Notes under the pieces: generated by a model
What the model was told of the DNA's origin: nothing
The model's input: the letters and a program-made list of their open reading frames with translations, nothing else
Databases searched by the model: none
Shown here: positions 6,041-11,597 of the stretch, piece by piece
Layout of the letters: every line of letters begins with the position of its first letter
Position numbering within the stretch: the stretch's first letter is position 1
Position numbers and translations under genes: made by a program
NCBI GenBank assembly: GCA_947258805.1
Contig: CAMYJV010000023.1
Coordinates: 1-18,778, forward strand
DNA: 18,778 nt
Origin: an uncultured Gammaproteobacteria bacterium
GTDB taxonomy: Bacteria; Pseudomonadota; Gammaproteobacteria; GCA-2729495
Reading direction: 5' to 3'

Positions 6041-6189
6041 TCACTCGATCGACAGGGTCGTGAGCAGCATGCTCAACGTGTCTTTCGAGGCGCGGTAGCT
6101 GCACCAACCACCCAGACGGTTATCGCCGACACTGCCGACGGGCGCCCGGTGCCGCCGGCGGCACCAATGATTAGTGCAGTCGAGGCATC
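6041..6189 (-). pseudogene. Short-chain dehydrogenase/reductase pseudogene with large internal deletion
   Basis: On the minus strand, 6189 down to 6142 encodes ASTALIIGAAGGTGR, the glycine-rich NAD(P)-binding motif (G-x-x-G-x-G) that starts a Rossmann-fold SDR. Directly after it, in another frame, 6139 down to 6041 encodes VGSVGDNRLGGWCSYRASK and continues DTLSMLLTTLSIE to a TGA. The second part is the catalytic YRASK (Y-x-x-x-K) region of CsgA/C-factor-like SDRs. In an intact enzyme about 125 residues separate the two motifs. The join falls near the palindrome GGGCGCCC. No start codon fits, and the C-terminal part stops early next to family A copy 7. The gene is dead. Confidence 0.75.
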
Positions 6190-6227
6190 GGGCCCACGTT
6201 TAGCCCCTGCGTCAGGGGAATGCAGGT

Positions 6228-6356
6228 TCAGCCCACCACGATGGCCCCGACGATTGCGAGGAGGCCGAGCATGGTGAGGCCGAAGACAAAGCCAATGGCG
6301 GACAGCACGACGGGACTATCGGTCGATTCAAAGGGGCGGGATTCACGAGGTGTCAT
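6228..6356 (-). CDS. Small single-span membrane protein, 42 residues (paralogue 1)
   Basis: A 42-residue reading frame starts at ATG 6354-6356, preceded by a good Shine-Dalgarno (TAAGGAGAGAAAC before ATG on the minus strand), and ends at TGA 6228-6230. It has a polar N-terminus (MTPRESRPFESTDSP) and one hydrophobic span, LSAIGFVFGLTMLGLLAIVG, then a short hydrophobic end. It aligns without gaps over its whole length with the 42-residue protein just upstream (6392-6520), sharing GFV-x-G-x-x-x-LGL in the span. The two are 35 bp apart and probably co-transcribed. No known family is recognised. Inner-membrane location is predicted. Confidence 0.75.
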   Translation of the reverse strand: MTPRESRPFESTDSPVVLSAIGFVFGLTMLGLLAIVGAIVVG

Positions 6357-6391
6357 GTTTCTCTCCTTAGTATTGCTGGGGTGATCCAGAC

Positions 6392-6520
6392 TCAGACCAG
6401 CACGGCAGCGCTGACCATGGTGACCAGACCGAGCAAGGCGACGCCCATGACAAAACCGAGGGCGGCGGCAGCCGGGGGCGGACCGGATGAGTTGGCAGTG
6501 GTTTCGGGGGATCGGTTCAT
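6392..6520 (-). CDS. Small single-span membrane protein, 42 residues (paralogue 2)
   Basis: Begins at ATG 6518-6520 with GGGAG at a proper distance upstream and ends at TGA 6392-6394. The protein has a polar, Pro-rich N-terminus (MNRSPETTANSSGPPP) and one hydrophobic span (ALGFVMGVALLGLVTMVSAA). It has exactly the same length as the downstream protein and the same hydrophobic pattern. An in-frame ATG at 6667 would add 49 residues, but that extension is polar, crosses the AT-rich promoter region and lacks a ribosome site, so I reject it. This is the promoter-proximal gene of the pair and is divergent from the MerR-type regulator. Function unknown. Confidence 0.75.
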   Translation of the reverse strand: MNRSPETTANSSGPPPAAAALGFVMGVALLGLVTMVSAAVLV

Positions 6521-6691
6521 GGTTCTGCTCCCGGGAAAAAAGTCCCTGTGGTGTGGAGGACGGCTAATAAATACTTGACTGAGGTTTCGCCTTGTCTTAG
6601 ATACTGGATCAGTGATTCGAGATTTCTTGGCCAGATTTTGGCTTTTTGTTAGATAGTTCTTAGACAAACGGCATGAACGGACAACCAGCCC
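6521..6691. promoter_or_regulatory. Divergent intergenic region between the twin small proteins and the MerR gene
   Basis: This AT-rich gap is where both transcripts must start. It contains an imperfect inverted pair, TTGTCTTAGA near 6592 and TCTTAGACAA near 6658, about 65 bp apart, each with a near-palindromic TCTWAGA. A second pair is TTGGCCAgatTTTGGC near 6628. These are candidate operators for the adjacent regulator (inference). GGGAaaaaagTCCC at 6533-6546 could form a small hairpin in the leader of the small-protein mRNA. Confidence 0.45.
6575..6603 (+). promoter_or_regulatory. Candidate sigma-70 promoter for the MerR-type gene
   Basis: TTGACT (6575-6580), a 17-bp spacer and TAGATA (6598-6603) closely fit the -35/-10 consensus with ideal spacing. 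Transcription would start near 6610 and leave an 80-nt leader before ATG 6692. The spacing is not the 19-20 bp typical of metal-sensing MerR targets. The -10 overlaps the inverted TTGTCTTAGA motif, so autoregulation is plausible. Confidence 0.55.
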
Positions 6692-7657
6692 ATGAGTGAC
6701 GCAAAATCAATGAGTTATGGCATCGGCACGGCCGCACGCCTCACGGGACTGACCACCCACACGATCCGCGCCTGGGAGGGCCGCTACCAGGCCATCGCGG
6801 CCACGCGCGATGCCGCCGGTCGCCGGCGCTATTCCCCGGCAGACGTCGAACGCCTGACCAAACTCAAGCAGCTGACGGATCTGGGCGAACGCATCGGCGG
6901 GCTGGCCGGACTGTCCCCGGCGGCCCTGGATGAAAGACTGGCGGTGCTCGGCCCGGGCAGCCAGCCAGCCATCGCGGCGTTGCCGGAACTGCAGTTCGGC
7001 GTGTATGGCCCCGGTGCCGAGGCCCTGGCCGCCGGGCTGGCCGAAGGCGTCCGCCCCTGGAAACTGGCAGACACCCAAACGTCCGCCACGCCGGCGTCGC
7101 TGCTGGCATCACCCCCGCAGGTGGACTGCCTAGTCGTCGAACTGGCCAGCGTGGCCCCCGCTGCGGTCGAAGCGCTGGCCGGCCTGCGTCGCGACGCGAG
7201 TGATCGCGCGCTGATCCTGGTCTATGGCTTTGCCCGGGACCAGGACCTGCAACGTCTGGCGCGCGACGGCACGATCATCCTGCAGGCACCGGCGCGCGCA
7301 GCCGACCTGAAGCGCGCCCTCGACGAAGTCACCCAGCAACACCTTGCCGCCGCCGCGCTGGCACAAACCCTGGAAGTCAGCGACGCGTCGGCCGAGCGGC
7401 CGCGGTTCACCACGGCGGAACTCACCCGCATTGGCGCCATCTCCACGAGTATTGATTGTGAATGCCCGCATCACCTGGTCACCCTGATCAGCAACCTGCG
7501 AGCCTTCGAACGCTACAGCGCCGATTGCACGAACCGGAATGTCACCGACGCGGCAATGCATGAGTATCTGTACCGGGAAACCATCCGCGCGAACCTGGTC
7601 ATGGAAAACGCCTTGCGGCAACTCATCGATTACGAAGGCATCGACATGAGCGGCTGA
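6692..7657 (+). CDS. MerR-family transcriptional regulator with CECPHHL C-terminal region
   Basis: The 321-residue protein has a MerR winged helix at residues 8-75 (YGIGTAARLTGLTTHTIRAWE, then RYQAI and GRRRYSPADVERL). The middle part (about 95-215) alternates beta-like and helical segments like the B12-binding domain of CarH/LitR-type MerR proteins, but lacks the E-x-H / D-x-H-x-x-G cobalamin motif. The last 86 residues form a helical region with CECPHHL at 256-262, then FERYSADCTNRN and MHEYLYRETIRANL. The Cys/His could bind metal or respond to redox state (inference). I take ATG 6692; an in-frame ATG at 6713 is possible and neither has a strong ribosome site. It is divergent from the two 42-residue membrane proteins, its likely targets. 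Confidence 0.85.
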   Translation: MSDAKSMSYGIGTAARLTGLTTHTIRAWEGRYQAIAATRDAAGRRRYSPADVERLTKLKQLTDLGERIGGLAGLSPAALDERLAVLGPGSQPAIAALPELQFGVYGPGAEALAAGLAEGVRPWKLADTQTSATPASLLASPPQVDCLVVELASVAPAAVEALAGLRRDASDRALILVYGFARDQDLQRLARDGTIILQAPARAADLKRALDEVTQQHLAAAALAQTLEVSDASAERPRFTTAELTRIGAISTSIDCECPHHLVTLISNLRAFERYSADCTNRNVTDAAMHEYLYRETIRANLVMENALRQLIDYEGIDMSG

Positions 7658-7839
7658 ACAGCGCGGGAGCGAAACTGGAACCGAGCCGGGGCCGCGCCCG
7701 GTGCGGGTGGTGAAGGTGGGCAGTTCGATGGTGGACGTGGACCTGAAAAACCGGCCCAGCACCTTCCCCCCTATGCAGCCCGCAAGGGGCTATGCTGGTC
7801 GAACTTCGAGCCATGAACTCGTCCGCCCGGGAGATACCA

Positions 7840-8667
7840 ATGAAATTGCGCGGCAGGATTCCGACTTATCTATTGCCGATGCTGTGCATGGTCGCCGCGC
7901 CGGTAGCGGCCACGGAGCACGAGACAGCCGTTCAATCAGCCGACGCTGTGGCAGAGGCAAGCGCTGACAACCCCGCCATTGAGGCCGAGGCGCTGCAGAT
8001 CTTCAAGCGCATGGCTGACTATCTGGCTGCGGCCAAAGCATTCTCATACCACTCCGAATCGTCCTACGACGTGGTCCAGGCTTCGGGGATGAAAGTGGAG
8101 TTCGGCGCGTCCCGCAACGTGCTGGTGTCGCGACCCAACCAGCTGCGCATGGACTCAGAGCGACGCGACGGCATGCGGGGTGAACTCATCTTCGACGGCC
8201 AGACAATCTGGGCCGTTGATCCCGACGAGAACGTTTACGCCACGGCGGAGCAGCCCGGCGACCTGGATGAAACCATTGATTTCGTCGTGGTCGAGCTGCG
8301 CGTCAAGGCGCCAATGGCCGAGCTGCTGGAGCCGGACTTGTACGAGAGGGTCACGAAGGAACTGACCGGGGCGCTCGACCTGGGCGAGAAGGTGGTATCC
8401 GGCGTGGTCTGCGACCACCTGCTCATGGGCAACGACTACGCGGACTTCCAGATGTGGATCACCACCGGCGACCGGCCGGTGCTGAAACGTATTGTCATCA
8501 CCTATAAAGATGAACCGGGCGAACCGCAGTATCGGGCGCAATTCCGCGACTGGGACATGGCCCCCGAGAACGTGCGGGCCAGGCTTGATTTCCGGCCGCC
8601 CGACGGCGCGGAACGGATTCGCTTTTATGTGCCGGCGGCGAACGCGGAACAGGCGGATCAATCATGA
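7840..8667 (+). CDS. DUF2092-family periplasmic protein (LolA-like fold)
   Basis: Started at ATG 7840, which has GGGAGA six bases upstream, the protein is 275 residues with a typical signal peptide (MKLRGRIPTYLLPMLCMVAA to about residue 24). An upstream in-frame start at 7792 lacks a ribosome site and would spoil the signal peptide. The mature part follows DUF2092: helix with ALQIFKRMADYLAAAKAFSY, then RNVLVSRPNQLRMDSERRDG, FDGQTIWAVDPDENVYA, and DHLLMGNDYADFQMWITTGD with PVLKRIVITYKD. The order resembles LolA/LolB lipoprotein carriers, so binding of a hydrophobic ligand is plausible but unproven. The stop overlaps the next ATG (ATGA, 8664-8667), indicating a coupled pair. The gap before it, 7658-7839, shows nothing clear. 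Confidence 0.8.
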   Translation: MKLRGRIPTYLLPMLCMVAAPVAATEHETAVQSADAVAEASADNPAIEAEALQIFKRMADYLAAAKAFSYHSESSYDVVQASGMKVEFGASRNVLVSRPNQLRMDSERRDGMRGELIFDGQTIWAVDPDENVYATAEQPGDLDETIDFVVVELRVKAPMAELLEPDLYERVTKELTGALDLGEKVVSGVVCDHLLMGNDYADFQMWITTGDRPVLKRIVITYKDEPGEPQYRAQFRDWDMAPENVRARLDFRPPDGAERIRFYVPAANAEQADQS

Positions 8668-9452
8668 GGACGACCTGCAGCAACGTCGTCGCCAGCCTCG
8701 CGGTCGCGGCCGTGATGTTCCTGCTCGTGGCAGATTATGCCGACGCCCGGCGTGGCGGGCGCGGGGGCGGCGGGCACCGCATGTCGCGCGGTGGTCCCGC
8801 GGCCAGCGGTTCGTTCAATCGCTCCCGGGCCAGGCCCGGCATGAATCGATCCCGGCGGGACATGAACCGGGGCATGAACCGGGACCTGGGTCGGGACACC
8901 GGCCGGACGATGCCCCAGGACCTGGGTCGGGACATCAGCCGGACGATGCCGCGGGATCGGGATCCGGGCACCAGCCTGACAAGGCCCGGGACCCTGGATC
9001 CGGGCACCAGTCGGCCACGGCCCGGGGATGGCGAGCCCGGCACGGGCCTCACAAGACCCGGGGACCGGGAGCCCGGCAGCGGCCTGACCAGGCCGGGGGA
9101 CCCGGGCGACGGCACGAGGCCGGCGATTGACCCGGACCGTGCCGATGAAAGACAGGACAACCGCCAGGACCGCGTCGATCAAAGACAGGACAATCGCCAG
9201 GACCGCGTCGATCAAAGACAGGACAATCGCCAGGACTACTACGGTGATCGCAATGAGTACTACAGCGATCGCAATGAGTGGTACGAAGATCGCTGGCGCG
9301 CAGGTGCCTATATCTCGGTGGTGTCTTGGAACAGCATGAGTTGTGGCTACTCGACGGTGATCATCGACGCGGTGACCTATTACGTGTGCGACGGCATTCG
9401 CTACGAGCGCGTGTATCGCGGTAGCGAGGTGATCTTCATCGCCGTCAACTAG
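8664..9452 (+). CDS. Secreted repeat-rich protein (Arg/Pro/Gly and RQDNRQD repeats)
   Basis: The 262-residue protein has a signal peptide cut probably after ADYADA near residue 28. The mature part is in three blocks: a basic Gly/Arg/Met-rich block with repeats of RDMNRGMN and GRD-type units; a Pro-rich block with several PGTGLTRPGD-type units near residues 105-155; and an Asp/Gln/Arg block with an 11-residue unit (RQDNRQDRVDQ) almost three times at about residues 164-192, then YYGDRNEYYSDRNEWYEDRW. The last 60 residues form a compact hydrophobic and Cys-containing domain (SWNSMSCGYSTVIIDAVTYY, then CDGIRYERVYRG) like short YXC surface domains. It is coupled by ATGA overlap to the DUF2092 gene, so the two probably act together in the envelope. 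Function unknown. Confidence 0.8.
   Translation: MRTTCSNVVASLAVAAVMFLLVADYADARRGGRGGGGHRMSRGGPAASGSFNRSRARPGMNRSRRDMNRGMNRDLGRDTGRTMPQDLGRDISRTMPRDRDPGTSLTRPGTLDPGTSRPRPGDGEPGTGLTRPGDREPGSGLTRPGDPGDGTRPAIDPDRADERQDNRQDRVDQRQDNRQDRVDQRQDNRQDYYGDRNEYYSDRNEWYEDRWRAGAYISVVSWNSMSCGYSTVIIDAVTYYVCDGIRYERVYRGSEVIFIAVN
8856..9240 (+). repeat. Intragenic tandem repeats within the secreted protein gene
   Basis: Two repeat tracts are seen. From about 8856 to 9110 degenerate units built on GGGCACCAG / CCCGGCACGGGCCTGAC encode the Arg/Pro/Gly region. From 9149 a 33-bp unit beginning GACAGGACAAYCGCCAGGAC is present nearly three times (at about 9149, 9182 and 9215) with one to two differences. The latter should be prone to copy-number change by slippage. 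All units keep the reading frame. Confidence 0.8.
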
Positions 9453-9453
9453 G

Positions 9454-9909
9454 GTGCGGGGCGCAGCGACACTCGACGCGATCAAGGGCGTGGCAGCGAC
9501 GGTCCGCTACTGGTTGCCGGCGGTGCTATTGATCATCGTCGCCGCAAACCAGCTGCGGCTGGTGTGGGCAGAGTCACTGTCGCCGTGGTCGGGCGGCGGC
9601 TTCGGCATGTTCTCGTCCACCGATTCACCAAGCAACCGGCATCTGCATGCGTTCGTGCAAAACGACGCCATCCGGCGCGAGGTCGCGATCCCCCGCGACC
9701 TGCAAGAGGCCGTGCGGCGAGCCACCACGCTGCCCACCCGGTCGCGGCTGGGCGCTTTGGCCACTCAGCTGGCCGGGCTCGAAGCAACCAGTGCTATCCA
9801 GTGGGACGAGATCGTGCTGCAGGTCTGGGCGGTGGACTACGCGACGCCCGGGCTGCAGCCCAGGGGCCGGCTGGTCAGGACCGAGCGCTTTGCCGTTGCG
9901 CCTCGCTGA
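9454..9909 (+). CDS. Membrane-anchored protein of unknown function, upstream of an HTTM-like gene
   Basis: The 151-residue protein starts at GTG 9454, one base after the previous stop, so it probably belongs to the same transcript. One transmembrane span is seen at about residues 17-38 (WLPAVLLIIVAANQLRLVWA), followed by LSPWSGGGFGMFSSTDSPSN and a soluble part with VQVWAVDY-like strands. The FGMFS pattern after a span occurs in small proteins paired with HTTM-type membrane proteins, but I know of no assigned function. Its stop lies inside the start region of the next gene, suggesting coupling. Confidence 0.7.
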   Translation: MRGAATLDAIKGVAATVRYWLPAVLLIIVAANQLRLVWAESLSPWSGGGFGMFSSTDSPSNRHLHAFVQNDAIRREVAIPRDLQEAVRRATTLPTRSRLGALATQLAGLEATSAIQWDEIVLQVWAVDYATPGLQPRGRLVRTERFAVAPR

Positions 9910-10789
9910 CAGATTCCCGCTCGGGCGTGCCGCTGCTGCCGGCCCGCTGGCCATCGACCTGGCCTTGCGGCTCACCCTGCTGGACTTGCTGTTGCGCCCG
10001 GTCGGCAACTGGGCCCTGCGGCCGTGGATTCTCGGCGTGGCCGCGATCGCCCTGTTGCGCGCGCGCTGGCTTCGCCAGCCCCTGCTCTGGCTCGCACTGG
10101 CCGGGCTGACCGGCACGAGAGTCATGCTCGACTGGCCAATGGCCGACAACCACGCCTACCTGCTGGCCTACTGGTGCCTGGCCGTGTCGCTCGCATTGAC
10201 GGCGGCAGATACGGACCGGGCCCTGGCATTCAACGGTCGCCTGTTGACCGGCCTGGTGTTCCTGTTCGCCTGCCTCTGGAAGTTCGGCCTGTCGGGCGAC
10301 TACCTGGACGGCAGCTTCTTCCAGGTCACGATGCTGAGCGACCCCCGTTTCCAGGGCTTCGCGCAAGTTGCGGGCGGCCTGGATGCACAGGCCTTCGAGG
10401 CCTTGAGTCAGTTTGTCGGTGAGCACCGCGATGCTGCGCCATCGGCAGACAGCGGCGGTATCGACCTGCCCCGACGCTTCACGGCCGTCGCCCTTGCCGC
10501 AACAGGCTGGAACCTGCTCATCAACCTCGCGCTGGCCGTTGCGTTTCTGTGGCCGGCAGACCGCGGGCCGAGCCGGCTCCGTCACCCGTTGCTGCTGGTT
10601 TACTGCACAGTCACCTATGCCGTGGCCACGGTCGACGGCTTCGGCTGGCTGCTGCTCGCGATGGGTGCCGCGCAATGCACGCGGGAACAGCACCGCACCC
10701 GAATTGCCTATGCAGTCGTGTTCGTGCTGATCATTTTCTATCGGGAAGTGGATTGGGCGGAGCGGGTCTTTTTGCCGCTGCTTGGATAA
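9896..10789 (+). CDS. HTTM-like multi-pass membrane protein
   Basis: The frame is open from 9647, but before about 9896 it overlaps the previous gene and encodes arginine-rich shadow sequence. I place the start near TTG 9896 (TTG 9890 is an alternative), giving about 297 residues; no ATG fits and the start is uncertain. There are at least six hydrophobic spans, including LALRLTLLDLLL, PWILGVAAIALL, YLLAYWCLAVSLALTA, GLVFLFACLWKFGL, NLLINLALAVAFLW and IAYAVVFVLIIFY. LACLWKFGLSGDYLDGSFF, with W-K before a G/S-D-x-LDGSFF loop, resembles HTTM (vitamin-K-dependent carboxylase-like membrane) proteins. It is downstream of and overlapping the GTG-start membrane protein. Substrate unknown. Confidence 0.65.
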   Translation: MRLADRFPLGRAAAAGPLAIDLALRLTLLDLLLRPVGNWALRPWILGVAAIALLRARWLRQPLLWLALAGLTGTRVMLDWPMADNHAYLLAYWCLAVSLALTAADTDRALAFNGRLLTGLVFLFACLWKFGLSGDYLDGSFFQVTMLSDPRFQGFAQVAGGLDAQAFEALSQFVGEHRDAAPSADSGGIDLPRRFTAVALAATGWNLLINLALAVAFLWPADRGPSRLRHPLLLVYCTVTYAVATVDGFGWLLLAMGAAQCTREQHRTRIAYAVVFVLIIFYREVDWAERVFLPLLG

Positions 10790-10817
10790 AGAACCGGAAC
10801 CCGATGATCTCAAACTG

Positions 10818-10855
10818 GTGGGAGGGGCTTTAGCCCCGATAGGGCTGCCCCGCGA
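10818..10855 (+). repeat. Single REP element (GTGG-headed hairpin), possible terminator
   Basis: GTGGGAGGGGCTTTAGCCCC carries a GTRG head followed by hairpin GGGGC-TTTA-GCCCC (10824-10837), then a second partial arm GGGCTGCCCCGCGAC. It lies 29 bp after the HTTM-like gene stop, so it may also act as its terminator although no U-tract follows. It is the same type as the REP at 3919-3941 but in the opposite orientation. Confidence 0.65.
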
Positions 10856-10863
10856 CATAACCA

Positions 10864-10883
10864 GTTAATTGCCCCTGATTAAC
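10864..10883. promoter_or_regulatory. Inverted repeat upstream of the toxin gene, candidate operator
   Basis: GTTAAT-N8-ATTAAC is a perfect 6-bp inverted repeat, 40 bp before the toxin start. Type II toxin-antitoxin operons are commonly repressed by antitoxin or toxin-antitoxin complex bound to such palindromes, so this is the best operator candidate (inference). A weak -35/-10 (TTGCCC, 16 bp, GATACC) overlaps it. Confidence 0.5.
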
Positions 10884-10901
10884 GCGCTGCGATACCACCA
10901 A

Positions 10902-10922
10902 CGCCCAATGAAAACTTGGGCG
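10902..10922 (+). promoter_or_regulatory. Hairpin directly before the toxin start codon
   Basis: CGCCCAA-tgaaaac-TTGGGCG is a perfect 7-bp inverted repeat with a 7-nt loop, one base before ATG 10924. No Shine-Dalgarno is visible ahead of this ATG. The stem would cover the ribosome landing site, so it could either lower toxin translation or be a second operator. Confidence 0.5.
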
Positions 10923-10923
10923 C

Positions 10924-11196
10924 ATGGAATTCGAGTGGGACCCTCGAAAGGCCAGACGTAATGAAATCAAGCATGACGTCAGCTTCGATGAAGCGACAGA
11001 AGTATTCGCGGACATTCATTCATCGACGGTCAGCGACCCGGATCACTCCGAGCAGGAGCAAAGATTGATCATCTTCGGTCAAACGCTTCGTGGGAGGCAC
11101 GTCACTCTCTCCTTCACAGAGCGCGGTGGTAGAATCAGGCTGATCTCAGCCCGGCCCATGACGCCGAGAGAACGTCGAGCTTATGAGCAACGGTGA
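10924..11196 (+). CDS. brnT: BrnT-family ribonuclease toxin
   Basis: The 90-residue protein matches BrnT, the RelE-like ribonuclease toxin of the BrnT/BrnA type II system: FEWDPRKARRNEIKHDVSFDEA at the start, RLIIFGQTLRGRHVTLSFTE in the middle, and IRLISARPMTPRERRAYE at the end. The ISARP-x-(T/S)-x-(R/K)ERR ending is the family signature. BrnT blocks growth by cleaving RNA in translation. The start at ATG 10924 fits the family N-terminus. It overlaps the antitoxin gene by 14 bp (11183-11196), giving toxin-first order with coupled translation. Confidence 0.9.
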   Translation: MEFEWDPRKARRNEIKHDVSFDEATEVFADIHSSTVSDPDHSEQEQRLIIFGQTLRGRHVTLSFTERGGRIRLISARPMTPRERRAYEQR

Positions 11197-11389
11197 CGAC
11201 GACCTGCGGGACGATTACTCCGCTGAATTTATTAAGTCAGGCGTCCGCGGGAAGTACGCAAAGCGCTACCGGGAAGGGACCAACGTCGTCCTGCTTGACC
11301 GGGACCTGCAGAAGTTCTTTCCCGACTCGGAGTCCGTGAACAAGGCGTTGCGGGAATACCTGGAGACCAAGCGCCGGTCGGCGACCTAG
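11183..11389 (+). CDS. Antitoxin partner of BrnT (ribbon-helix-helix type)
   Basis: The 68-residue protein starts at ATG 11183 inside the toxin gene. It carries SGVRGKYAKRYREGTNVVLL near residues 19-38 and FFPDSESVNKALREYLE, a pattern of small antitoxins where an N-terminal linker wraps the toxin and a ribbon-helix-helix part binds DNA. It is not a textbook BrnA sequence, which usually has a longer ribbon-helix-helix tail, so I leave the symbol empty. It presumably neutralises BrnT and represses the operon through the palindromes before brnT. Confidence 0.8.
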   Translation: MSNGDDDLRDDYSAEFIKSGVRGKYAKRYREGTNVVLLDRDLQKFFPDSESVNKALREYLETKRRSAT

Positions 11390-11422
11390 ATACGGCAGGA
11401 CAACGGTGCGCGGCCCAATACA

Positions 11423-11497
11423 GGGGTCGAACCGAATTTCCCCACCCATGTTCGTACTAGTGTTTAGTCGTAAACCAGGGAAATTCGGTTCGACCTC
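11423..11497. repeat. Family B palindromic element, copy 1
   Basis: Arms GGTCGAACCGAATTTCCC (11425-11442) and its exact reverse complement (11478-11495), 18 of 18 bases, enclose a 35-nt loop containing CATGTTCGTACTAGTGTTTA. Copy 2 at 16714-16799 has the same arms and the same loop in the same orientation. The length is like a miniature inverted-repeat element or an extended REP. It holds no gene. Confidence 0.85.
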
Positions 11498-11545
11498 TTT
11501 GTCCAGCTATTAGCGGCACCACAACTCCGGTTGGCACCCCCTCTC

Positions 11546-11571
11546 CTGCCGTGACAAACTGAGTACGGCAG
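11546..11571. promoter_or_regulatory. Inverted repeat in the hydrogenase promoter region, candidate operator
   Basis: CTGCCGT-N12-ACGGCAG is a perfect 7-bp inverted repeat, 26 bp overall, 27 bp before the hyhB start. Its geometry would suit a dimeric regulator, but it does not match FNR or CRP. A small hairpin CGGCG-CTG-CGCCG (11575-11587) follows and touches the Shine-Dalgarno GGAGG (11587-11591), which might modulate translation. Confidence 0.45.
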
Positions 11572-11597
11572 CGGCGGCGCTGCGCCGGAGGCCCGCT

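Larger units (their letters stand above)
5639..6227. other. Gene-free stretch made of repeats and gene debris
   Basis: No intact coding region fits here. The interval holds family A copies 5, 6 and 7, a fragment with a DUF2238-like reading frame between copies 5 and 6, two short dispersed repeats at 5939-6004 that recur near 16165 and 16810, and a short-chain dehydrogenase pseudogene beside copy 7. A short minus-strand frame before TGA 5636-5638 reads EIPDWLYRVAALT and could be another gene tail, but I do not recognise it. 6190-6227 shows nothing. Confidence 0.7.

Noticed and set aside
6521..6667. Extended start at 6667 for the second 42-residue protein
   Set aside because: The added part is polar, lies across the promoter zone and breaks the match in length with its paralogue; the inner ATG has a good ribosome site.
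8856..9240. CRISPR-like array
   Set aside because: Units are tandem without spacers, keep a reading frame and encode a secreted protein, so they are coding repeats.
9647..9895. N-terminal extension of the HTTM-like frame back to 9647
   Set aside because: It overlaps the preceding membrane protein gene over most of its length and encodes arginine/cysteine-rich shadow sequence without a ribosome site.
11530..11552. Sigma-54 promoter (TTGGCACCCCC...) before hyhB
   Set aside because: The GG element is present but the GC element is not at the required distance.
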